From Albifimbria verrucaria (taxonomy: Eukaryota; Ascomycota; Sordariomycetes; Hypocreales; Stachybotryaceae): DNA of 64,000 nucleotides. Positions within the stretch are counted from its first letter, which is position 1; each line of letters opens with the position of its first letter. A program made the position numbers and the translations under genes. Positions 24,194-33,786 of the stretch are shown in pieces. The DNA lies in contig JAHREC010000045.1 of assembly GCA_020081605.1 (NCBI GenBank), forward strand, positions 744,001-808,000. The letters are read 5' to 3'. Under the pieces are notes generated by a model. It was not told the DNA's origin and did not search any database. It saw only the letters and a list, made by a program, of their open reading frames with translations.

Positions 24194-27044
24194 TTAACCC
24201 CTAGACTCCGCCCCTCCCCTACCCGGTCCAGCCTTACTCTTATCAACAACCGAATCCTCCCTCAGCCCTTCATTTCGCGCGCGCTCACTATCCCATAACC
24301 GCGGTTGGGGGCGTCTTTGTTGGCTACCGTCGGCGCCACCACCTCGCCTCTGCCCGGCTCCGGGCCGCGCCAGGGTATACTTGGCAAACGCTCGTGCCAA
24401 TGCCTTCTTGCAGCTCACCTTCTGGCTGCCCACAAAACTCTCCACAGTGACTGCAATGGCTCGATCAATATCTTGGCTTGAGCAGTACTCTGAAAGACGC
24501 ATTCTGCAGAAAGCTTCGCTGATTCGAATGATGGCCTCAAGATGTCGCACCTAACCACCACTACATTAGCAGATATTCCTTGAACAAAAAGTCCAGATGG
24601 TCCTTACCGTGATGGGATACGCTCCAGTGGCTAGTGATTCCCTCCTCATATCTGCAAACAGTCGCGCTACCTTGTCCTTGTCCATGTGATAGAGCTTCGG
24701 ACTGCAACGCTCCCGGGCGTAGAGGATGTACTTGCGAAGCAGTTCCTGTGGCACCTCACCCTGCTTCGTCGTAATTTGGGTACCCTCATCGGTCTCTTCT
24801 TCCTCGATCACTTCCGTACTCCGCGGTGCCCCTTTGGGTTGTGGGTGGCTTCGACTGTGTGAGCCCACGATGAATCGGGCCAGTCGCTCATCTTCTGATG
24901 GCTCCACCATGTCGCGGACCACGCAAAGAATATCGAAACGTGACAAAATTGGTTCTGTCAGCTCAACATTGGCCGAGAAAGGAATAGTAGAGTTGTATCG
25001 GCCGCCCAACGGATTGGCAGCTGCGATGATACCGCAACGAGCCTGCAGCGTGGTGACGATACCGGCCTTGGAGATGGAGATGGTTTGCTGTTCCATAGCT
25101 TCGTGGATTGAGGTTCGGTCTTGATCATTCATCTTGTCGAACTCGTCAATGAGGCATGTTCCGCGGTCCGCCAGCACAAGCGCACCACCTTCGAGAGTCC
25201 ATTCGCTTGTCAACGGATCTCGGCGAACACTAGCCGTGAGACCGACAGCACTGGCTCCCTGACCAGTAGCAAAGACCGCCCGGTGGGCAGTCTTTTCCAC
25301 ATACTTAAGCACTTGCGACTTTGCAGTACCCGGATCGCCGAGTAGGAGGACGTTGATGTCACCACGGACTTGATGAACACCCTTGGCAGTCTTGGCAACG
25401 CCGCCGAACAAAGAGAGGGCTACGGCTGTCTTCACATCCAAGTGACCGTAAATGCTAGGAGCGATAGAGTTGATAATCTTGTCCACCACGTTAGGGTCTC
25501 GTGAGAGTTTGCGAATTTCCTGCTCGTCTTCTTCGGTCAGTCGGAAACCAGCCAGCTGGTCGTGTGCCTTGACCACATTGTTCGCCTCCAAGATTGTAGC
25601 AAAAACAGGGAATCCATTTCGGTTGTTGAGCTGGGCGTCATAGTTGTTGCGGTAGATGCCAGTGATCTCAATCTCTTCACCAGGCTTGGCCCGGTCAATG
25701 AGGTCCCAGAGCAGAATGACTTCTCTAGAACGGGGCAAACGACCTGCAGGTACTGTGCCTGGCGACTCTTGTAGGGTGAGCTTCTGGTAGTTGCGGTAGA
25801 CTGTCTTCTCTGAGTTGAGCGTGAATGGACCGCGAGACTGGCAGTTCTGGCAGTATGTGATTTTAACTTCAACATTGGATTCCTGCTGGAAAGGCCCAAG
25901 CGTAATTCCGCACTTGGTGCAGTCGAACTTGACATACTTGAGCTGAGGGAAGACGCCAGATCGACGAGTAACTACACCACTAACGCGAACAAGGCAGTTG
26001 AGGTGTGATTGACGAAGCTGGCGCAGAGTGTAGTGAACAGGAAGGTCAAAGATTCGAACATGAATCTCGGAGTGAATGCGCTCGTAGTCGGGGTAGTGCA
26101 GCAGGACGACATCCATGGCAACTTCGTCAAACAATTTGAGCAGCTCGGCAGGGGCGTTTGCTAAGAAATAAGCAAGGATAGCCTTGCTTTCGGCCAGATG
26201 CTCATACGAAACCTCGAGAGACTCGGCGTTGATTTCACCCAATGTCCTGATTCGGTTACCGTAGACGGATGAACCTGAGGCATCGGTGTAGGAGGTAAGG
26301 AAGGCTCTAAATTCTCGCTTGATGGTACGCTGCACAGATGGCTGCGATACCCACTCTGTGAGATTTGCGGCCTTCACATCAGCAAGGGCCTCGAGGATAG
26401 CTCTTCGTCCATGATGTCGGCATCCATGGCATCTTCTGGGTCCTCGTCGTAGTGATGACGCCGGCGACGTGGTTGGGCGGTGAGATCAACATCGCCATCC
26501 TCGTCCTCTCCAGGGAGAAATGCTGCGGGAATCCTTTGGCGTCGAGCGACTTGTTGATCACGACGGTTCAACTGAGCTTCCAGACGACGCCTGGCACCCA
26601 GGTCCATGTCTCCGTACTCGCCATCATCGTCAAGGCCAACGCCCTCGTAGGCGTCGTCTTCTCTCGCTCTGTAGTCGGCTTCGAATCCTTCACGAAACAA
26701 GTCGACATCATCATCCGCCATTTCGTCAAGGTCGTCAATGTCATCTTGGATCTCGGCTTCTTCCTCAATTTCATCGTCATCTTCTACTCCGTGGGCAACG
26801 TTGAAGGCTGCAGGAGGGACGATGGCATCGGGCTTGACCCAAATCCAACAGATGAGGCAGCATCATCGCCGCCACGAGCACGCTTGCGACTTCCTCGAGG
26901 CGTTGTGCCGCGATTCGCCGACGATGGGTTATCTCTGAGAGGTGAACTATGTATGATGGTCAGAAGAAAGCTCTTGTGCAGACTTTCCAGGCTTCAGGAA
27001 AGGTTGCCTCGATTCCTTTCTTGACTTTGATGGACTTACCTCAT
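24194..27044 (-). CDS. mcm2: MCM2, replicative DNA helicase subunit
   Basis: Subunit 2 of the MCM2-7 helicase, which licenses and unwinds replication origins in the nucleus. Exons on the minus strand are 27044-27040 (5 nt, ATGAG), 26946-24608 and 24550-24194, giving 900 aa. Seen in order: an acidic, Ser/Arg-rich N-terminal tail (Dbf4-dependent kinase target region in the family); a C4 zinc motif (CTKCG ... CQNCQ); Walker [10 protein letters not shown]; Walker [10 protein letters not shown]; and arginine finger SRFDILCVV. The run [19 protein letters not shown] is typical of MCM2 rather than MCM3-7. The end after AFAKYTL is a Gly/Arg-rich tail of about 50 residues. Missing bases at 26395-26396 (GG) and 26816-26818 (GGG) break the acidic N-terminus; both repair cleanly. 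The 5-nt first exon makes MSSPLR, a usual MCM2 start. Confidence 0.97.
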
Positions 27045-27212
27045 GATTGCTGTATATTCCAGCTGATGAGTTGCGATAATGCGAAAATAGAGGCTGAAAA
27101 GGCGTATCCCACAGAGGGTTCTTTCCAGCTCAATTCGGGTTGAGGAAGAGTGCGTTGCAGGGCAACGGGAGCGTGGGGACCAGGGAGGTGGGGAGATTAT
27201 GGAAATGCAATC

Positions 27213-27562
27213 TCGCGTTTCTAGACGCGACTACGCGTAAAGTGGTCACGACACGCTAGCCCATTTTCGTCACAACGCGTAAAGTGGTGCATTTTGATGT
27301 TTGCCACGAAGGTAAGAGAAGGACTGGCAAGGCTAGATTGGCCTTGGTGTATAAGAATTTGCCTAATTTTATGCGATTGTGGTATCTCATAGAGTGTATT
27401 TGCCAGCACGTCAAATCTATGATCAATTTACGCGTCAAGGGCCGGTACCGAATTAACACAGCTTTATCAGTGGACGTGACGTTAGATAAGGGAGCTTATC
27501 CAAATGCCAACTGAGCTCTGTGCCACACCTCGACCCTACATCTATCATCGCATTAAACGCGT
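27213..27562. promoter_or_regulatory. cluster of MCB (ACGCGT) cell-cycle boxes
   Basis: Four perfect ACGCGT palindromes occur at 27233-27238, 27275-27280, 27430-27435 and 27557-27562. Single-mismatch ACGCGA copies lie at 27225-27230 and, reversed, at 27213-27218. They sit in the 612-bp gap between the divergent starts of mcm2 and the UBR7-like gene. In yeasts ACGCGT is bound by MBF (Mbp1-Swi6 or Res/Cdc10) and drives G1/S expression of replication genes. That mcm2 is the controlled gene is inferred; the UBR7-like gene may share the control. Confidence 0.8.
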
Positions 27563-27656
27563 TGAGCTTTTCGTTCATCCCTTCTTGGTCAAATAATCGC
27601 ACTTGGTCGAAGCCCCGTCCTTCCCTTTCTTCTGCCATCACGCAACCACCTTGATT

Positions 27657-29409
27657 ATGTCGGAACAACCACCAGCGGACGCCGCAAAGCCCCAGGATGG
27701 CGCTGCGAATGGACGTAGCAACAGTTTCTCCCAACAATCCCAGACGTCGACCGAGTCGCAAACCGCGGCAGAGTACGTACTCGCTCGATTATTATAGAAT
27801 CTTTCTAATGCAATTTCAGGTTCATCCGCGAGCAGGAACTCCTCGAGGCTGACGCGCGAGAGGCGCTTCCATACGTATGCCTACCCCGATCCTCCACCAT
27901 CCCGCGCCGTCCGTCATTGGTGTAGTACGAGCAAGTATTGATTTGGAATTAGAGTATCGAAAATTGTACCAAGATTCTTGGATCTTTGCGACAAAACGTC
28001 TTCGCCTGTCTGACCTGCAACCCTCCGCCGAATAAGCCGTCTGATTCTTGGACCCCAGCAGGAGTGTGCTATGCATGCTCCGTCCAGTGCCACGGAGAGC
28101 ATACACTAGTTGAAATCTTCCAGAAGCGCAATTTCACATGCGACTGCGGTACCACGCGTATTCCTTCAACGAGCCCTTGTACACTTCGCACGAACGAGGA
28201 GACCAACACACGAGGTGGCGTTCACTCCGAGGAGCCAGATGCGAACAACAAGTACAATCAAAACTTCCGCAATCGCTTCTGTGGTTGTGAGTGCGACTAT
28301 GACCCATTTCAGCAAAAGGGAACCATGTTTCAATGCCTTGGCCTGGGAACTCAGGAAACGGGTGGCTGCGGCGAGGACTGGTATCACCCAGGCTGTCTTG
28401 TAGGCATGGGACCGAAGTGGTATGAGAAGATGGCGAAGCACAAGAGTGCAAAATTGGCTACCGACAACGCGCATTTACCCACAATTTCGGAGAATGCTGA
28501 AGATCAGAAGCCCGTCATCAAATCGGAAGAGGCGATAGAGGATGATGAGGAAGATCCCCATGCCACCTGGTTTTCCCGAGGAGGATGATTTCGAAAGCTT
28601 CTTATGCTACAAATGCGTTGAATCAAACCCATGGGTCAAGCAATATGCAGGGTCGTCAGGTTTTCTCCCTCCCGTCTTCCTTGAACAGCCTGAGACCAAG
28701 CCAGATCCAGAGGCAGCCGAAGTTGCGTCTAAAAGCGCAAGGCAGAAGATGACGCTGATGACGAGACCGATGTAAAGCGCGTCAAGACTGAGCCAGAAGT
28801 CACAGAGACCTCGTCTAAGCCCTCTGCACCAAAGTCTGATGGCTCGTCACGTCCGTCCGACTGCAAGCTGCCGAATTTGCCTGCTGCCCCTGAGGGACGC
28901 TTTTCTCTATTTTTCAAGGAGGACTTTCGCGACAAGTTCTGCCGTTGCTCTGATTGTTATCCAAAGCTCAACGCACACCCCAGCTACTCGAGGAGGAGGA
29001 GGTGTATGAGCCGCCCATGTCTGAGGCTGGTGACGGCGCCTCACAACACGGCGGCTCCACTGCAGGTAGCGGTAGTCTCCTTGAACGTGGCGAGAGCGCA
29101 TTACGCAACGTAGATCGCGTGCGCGCCATCGAGGGTGTCATGGCCTATAATCATTTGAAGGAGCAGCTGAAGCCCTTTTTTCAAAAGTTTGCTGAGAGTG
29201 GCCAAGCCATCGGCGCTGAGGACATCAAGGCCTACTTTGCTAAGCTGCGAGGTGATGAAGAAGCGATCAAAGAGGCCGGCGAAGCAGCGGCCTCCTCAAA
29301 GGAAGGGGAGGAGGAGAAAATGATCACCGACAGGAGCAGAGTGGGTTTTAAAAAGCGAGTACTGGATTTGGTGATGGACCTGAAGGACCATTTAGTCATG
29401 TATCTATAG
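27657..29409 (+). CDS. mlo2: UBR7/Mlo2-like protein with UBR box and PHD-like finger
   Basis: Homologue of human UBR7 and fission-yeast Mlo2. Exons are 27657-27772, 27820-27874 and 27953-29409, about 542 aa. A UBR-type zinc domain covers roughly residues 65-130: NVFACLTC, VCYACSVQCHGEH and FTCDCGTTR. A PHD-like Cys/His module follows (RFCGCECDYD ... MFQC ... WYHPGCLVG ... FLCYKCV), then an acidic linker and a second Cys patch (FCRCSDCYPKL). UBR boxes bind N-degrons, and animal UBR7 has been reported as a histone ligase; activity here is not established by sequence. Frame breaks: CCCC 28556-28559 (one C too many, or two missing), AAAA 28731-28734 (one missing) and CCCC 28978-28981 (one missing). 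The gene is divergent from mcm2. Confidence 0.9.
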
Positions 29410-29765
29410 TGATCTGTCTGCTATTACCTGCAGTTGTAATAAAACGGTTGTACGATAGTGGTGGAGTAGAGAGGTCCCAAGCGGCGTATGAAGCCACAAA
29501 TTGAACAAGGCAAATGCACCAGACCTAATACTGGAACAGCGATTGTGGGAGAATGAATGCGCAATTGTGTATGTTCATATGCCAAGTGTATTTAGTACAA
29601 CATTCGAAAAATAATTATCATACAAGGTCATGATCGTAAGCCCTTCCAGACCTCTCATCCGTGGTTGCTAGATAACATGAGTAATCCAGCACCTTTAACG
29701 CCACTCCTGGGTATTCCATAATGCAACTGTTTCCCATGTGCCCCATCCTGCGTCATCTGGCTGCT
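29410..29765. other. convergent 3' intergenic region
   Basis: 356 bases between two converging genes, AT-rich and presumably 3' UTRs and terminators of both. No further feature seen. Confidence 0.6.
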
Positions 29766-30999
29766 TCATCCAGTTGAGCCAGTGGAAGAAGCAGCGCTGA
29801 GGGGTCGAGGTGGTGGCATAGGCATAGAGATGGGTTGCCCGACCGCATCCTCACGTTGCATGGCAATACCACCGACGAAACTTTCGGGGCCCAGAGAATT
29901 CGACTGAGAATCGCTATCATCGGTCTGGCTGTCTGCAAGCTGTTCTTGCGCAGCGCGCTGCTCTAAATCGCGTAGACGATCCTTCTCGGCCGGATCAATG
30001 ATGTCGTCGTCATCGCTCCAGTAAGGATCGTCCTCATCGAGCTCGGGCATGGCCATGCGCTTCCAGAAGCGCAGCTCTTGGCGCAGAGCCTTGTCGTCGA
30101 CACGACGGGCCCAGCGAGCTTCGTCGTCGTCGTGGCAGCGGCGGAAGTTGCGCAGGCTGTCGTTGGCGCGCGCAGCATGAGCCTGCATCTCCCAAATCTG
30201 CTCGCGCAGGCGGCAGTTTTCGCGACGTGCCTCGTCGAGCTGGGCACGGTAGGAGCGGTGCCATGCGGCGACGTCGGCGACGTGCTTCGCCTTGTATTCG
30301 TGGAACTGCTTGAGCATGACGGCGAATGCGTTGGCGTACTGGGAGAGGAGGGCGGCATTGGCGTCGCGGCTGACTTTTGCCTTTTCGAGGGACTCGGTGA
30401 GGAGAGAGAGGAGAGAGTCAAGGTTTTGTTCTTGGGCTGATGGGGAAGTGATTAGCAGGTGGGCAATTGGGGGCAAAGGGAAAGGTCTCTAGGCGTACCG
30501 TTGATGTCTTCAGCGGCTGATCGTATTATGTCGTCGTTAGCCATTCCGTGGGCCTTGGCTCTGCTTCGCACCTTTCCCAAGCCATTGATGATGTCCTCGG
30601 TGACGCGACGGTTCTCGGCGAGTTGCCTGCTCAGCTCTTCGACCATGCCATAGACGAGGTTCAGCTCCTGCTGGTGGCCCGCCGGGGTAGGCAGGGCCAT
30701 GCCGGCAGCGTTCATGGCGACGGGGTGCTGGAGCTGTTGCTGCTGGCTGTAGAATTGGGGCGGCGGCGGCGGCGGCTGTTGCAGAGCAGGGACGGCGGAG
30801 GGAGAAACTGGGTCTGAGGAGCTGGTAGCGGTGGAGGTCGAGGGTGAGGGTGAGGGTGAGGTGGATGCGGATGGTGGAACTGCTGGGCCTGGGGCTGGGC
30901 GTGAGCTTGCAGGAGCGAGTTGGGCTGGGTTTGCTGTGGCGGAAGTTGGTGCTGTTGGAGCGTGCCTCTCGATGTCGAGGCTGGATTCACGAAGCTCAT
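29766..30999 (-). CDS. conserved fungal coiled-coil protein, unknown function
   Basis: Function unknown. Exons are 30999-30499 and 30436-29766, 390 aa. The first 110 residues are Gln/Pro/His-rich low complexity. A helical heptad-rich middle follows (ELSRQLAENRRVTEDIINGL, then LDSLLSLLTESLEKAK and LDEARRENCRLREQIWEMQ). Next comes a conserved-looking RQELRFWKRMAMPELDEDD with an acidic DPYWSDDDD patch, and a Ser/Pro tail. The predicted product is soluble; no signal peptide or membrane helix is seen. One base is missing within 30794-30802 (GC-rich, GGnGGG), which shifts the poly-Pro/Gln tract; with it both exons close in phase 1. The start at 30999 is the first Met of the SFVNPAS stretch, though the frame stays open upstream. 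Confidence 0.75.
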
Positions 31000-31623
31000 G
31001 GTCAGCGGCTTGGAGTTGGTCCAGCGACCCTGGTAAATGACAGGGCTAGTGCAGATTAGGCGTTAGTCGTGATGGTGGTGGAGCTTCCTTGATGTCAAAC
31101 AAAGCAAATCCATCGGATAAGATAAGCAAGCCGCACAGCACAGGATGAAGAGTGTCAAGATGCGACCCTGTCCCAAAAAAGAAAAAAAGAAGAAAGAAAA
31201 AAAAGAAAAGAAGAAGAGAAAACACCACAAATCATCTCGGCTTTACATTTTAATCTGAGAGTATTATCAGCATTCATTGGGTATTGTTCCATCAAATCAG
31301 CGATATACCAAAATAGGTAAATACAAGATTTATTTGCATTTGAATAGAATCTGCCGTATTCTACATCTTTTAGTTGTCTCCAGCATGTATTTTATTGTCA
31401 TCATTATTCGGCTCCTTATCTAGTTTTATCCAATCGTGTACCGGAATGGCGTAAGTCATTAATAATTGCAACAGCAGGTAGGAAACGAATCCGATGGCCG
31501 GCCATCATGGAATAACATCAGAAACGAGGAAGTTTTGGCGCCGTTCAAGTATTATACCCAGTCATAACCGTCCATCATGAAAATTAAATAATCAGAGAAG
31601 CTCTTTTTTTTATTTACTACTCG

Positions 31624-32629
31624 CTACATCATCTTTCGCGCCTGGCTGAAAATTTTCCTAAATTCAACACCTAAGCGTGTATCAATAGGTCTGGCTCTGT
31701 TGGAACAACGAAAACGGCTGTGGTATCTGCTAAGTAGTCTATATGGCCAATACGCACTTGGGTTCTGACAACATTTCTTGTACCAAAAGTGCTCCCATGC
31801 AGCAGCATCTTTAGCTCCAAATAATGGGCGTGTCATAATACGTATGAATGGCTGCTCTTGCTCTCATAGCCGGTTTCACAAACCAAACCACAATACCGAT
31901 TATCTTAAGCGCCAGGAGTAGGACACTGCAAATCTTGCAGAAAGAAAATCCACTTATGAAGCATCTCCAATTCATCCTATTACGTGGCTTGGTATCTGTA
32001 ACATATAAGATATCCTCTACAAGTGTTGGCGAAACACAGTACGGAGTATATCTAAAGTTAAATTGTCTCGACTCAGGTTGTCAACCGCCAAGCAAAGTGA
32101 AATAATATAAAGCTCCTCAACAGGATAACACAGGACCACTGGGTATGAACTTATGCCGGGTGTTGAAGTCCCGGTTCGCTCACGATGCTTCACCCATACA
32201 ATGGTCTCCAAGGAATACATTGCAAAGCTAATTTGTGCTATTAACACCGCTTGAACACCCATATCTCGATCCAGTAGAGCTTCTAGTGATAAGTTATCGT
32301 ATACTTCAAATGCCAATAGTAAGAGTGAGGATACTATGGTCACCTTTCTACGCTAATTCATTAATCTAGAGACATCGGGGTCTCCCCACACCGTGATTTT
32401 TGTATGAGAGGCTTCATCCGTGGCCCTGCACCTTTACCCAACTCTGAATAATGTTAAATGTGGCGTGGTAGTAGGGATGACTCCAGTAACAAGACTGCAG
32501 AATGGCCTGCCGTTGGACCCCAAGTGAGTAAGCCTCCATTGGAAGAGGTGGAGACATGAATATTTCTATTACTATCGATGCCGTGTCACACCGGAAGAAG
32601 CAGCTTGGCACGACTTCTTGTTCTAGCAT
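31624..32629 (-). pseudogene. possible degenerate membrane-protein gene
   Basis: Three minus-strand pieces, read in order 32629-32414, 32343-32017 and 31836-31624, look protein-like but do not join. The middle piece carries hydrophobic runs (MTIVSSLLLLAFEVYD and IAQISFAMYSLETIVWV). Between it and the third piece another helix-like stretch is readable (VLLLALKIIGIVVWFV). The last piece ends with AWEHFWYKKCCQNP and a basic tail. I cannot name a family. It could be a decayed polytopic membrane protein, or chance open frames in AT-rich DNA. Confidence 0.22.
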
Positions 32630-33146
32630 TATCCTAACGGCTATGCTGCTTACAAGTTCTAATGGAGAGAAAATCTCATGGCCGCTTCGACAAATGTAAT
32701 CCGAGTATGACCTGACGACTACAGGATTGAAGGGCCAGCGGCTAAAAACATGGGTTAATGGTCGGATAGCCTACCATGACATGCCCCCTTGAAGTTGGTG
32801 CACGCGCGTTTGCCTGCGACGTGATAGCTGGTGGGACAAGCTCGAGGGAGGGTGGCTTCGATGCAGGGAGAGTTGCAATTTGAACTGCAACATGCTACCA
32901 AGTCAAATGACGCCTGCATCTTCGTCCATGTCTCACCAAGCTAGCCTGGTCATTCCGACTCCTTGACCATGCTCAACCCAGGGACAAGCCCCGAAAAGAA
33001 CAGCACTTAAATTCCATGTTTAACCAGCCTATATTCTGACTCTGCGCGCGCGCAGAACCACCATTCTCCACCTTGGCCTGATCCTCTCCATACATACCGA
33101 ATCGGTCCTTTCTCGCAGACAGTCCGTGTCTTGATTGGCTCAACTC

Positions 33147-33174
33147 AGTCCGGAATTAGAAGTCCGGAATTAGA
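33147..33174 (+). repeat. 14-bp perfect tandem duplication
   Basis: AGTCCGGAATTAGA is present twice head to tail, about 610 bp upstream of the GH31 start. Each unit has a TCCGGA palindrome, so CGG triplets of the kind bound by Zn2Cys6 regulators occur in both orientations. Spacing does not fit the AmyR rule (CGG-N8-CGG or AGG), so regulation is speculative. Confidence 0.85.
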
Positions 33175-33786
33175 CGGCCAGAAATGGGTGCCAAAATGTG
33201 ATTCAATCCAATACTGATACAGTTCAGTATTGTTTGAATTATTTGATAAATTCATTGGGTAGATCTAGGATATATATAATAATGCGTCTACTTGAAAGAC
33301 ATGTGGCTGATCGCCCTCTTTCGTCGGGACAAATACAGAAGCATGGCATACCATTTTTGTCCTTCGCGCATCGACAAATCCTATCAATCTCAAGTGTCCA
33401 GGCGCTTGGACGATCGTCAACCCCCTGTACGTATGGAAATTGCGCCTGCGACATGGCTCTGTAAATAACTGTTCTACATCATATTGCTCAGCCCCCTCCT
33501 CTCATGTCATCGCATCTCCTTTCGCCCCCTCGCGTCTACCCAATCTTGACGCCGAAGTGTGCAGAGAGCTCGGACTGCATACAGCCATCTTTAGCGAATT
33601 TGGCAAGTGTGGTATTGGTTCTGCAAGACGGACATCTATCCCCGCCCTATTGCTGATGGAACCCTTGGTCACCTGGGTCGTGCAGACGCACATCCTCGTC
33701 TTAATACATAAGAACCGTGTCCCAGCATGTCTTCTCATCACCTCTACACTGCTTAGCTCAACAGCGGACCTATCTAATTATCCACC

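Larger units (their letters stand above)
31000..33786. other. AT-rich, degenerate accessory stretch
   Basis: Apart from about 200 bases of probable leader for the coiled-coil gene, including a purine-rich run at 31173-31222, this 2.8-kb block is AT-rich with no intact gene. Minus-strand coding-like remnants lie at 31.62-32.63 kb. A 14-bp tandem duplication lies at 33147-33174. The last 300 bases are the likely promoter of the GH31 gene. Confidence 0.5.

Noticed and set aside
26452..27024. 190-codon plus-strand frame opposite the mcm2 N-terminus
   Set aside because: Mirror of the acidic Asp/Glu-rich coding strand of mcm2, which yields long antisense frames.
33400..33786. AmyR-type sites (CGG-N8-CGG/AGG) upstream of the GH31 gene
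   Set aside because: CGG triplets occur but none has the required spacing and partner.
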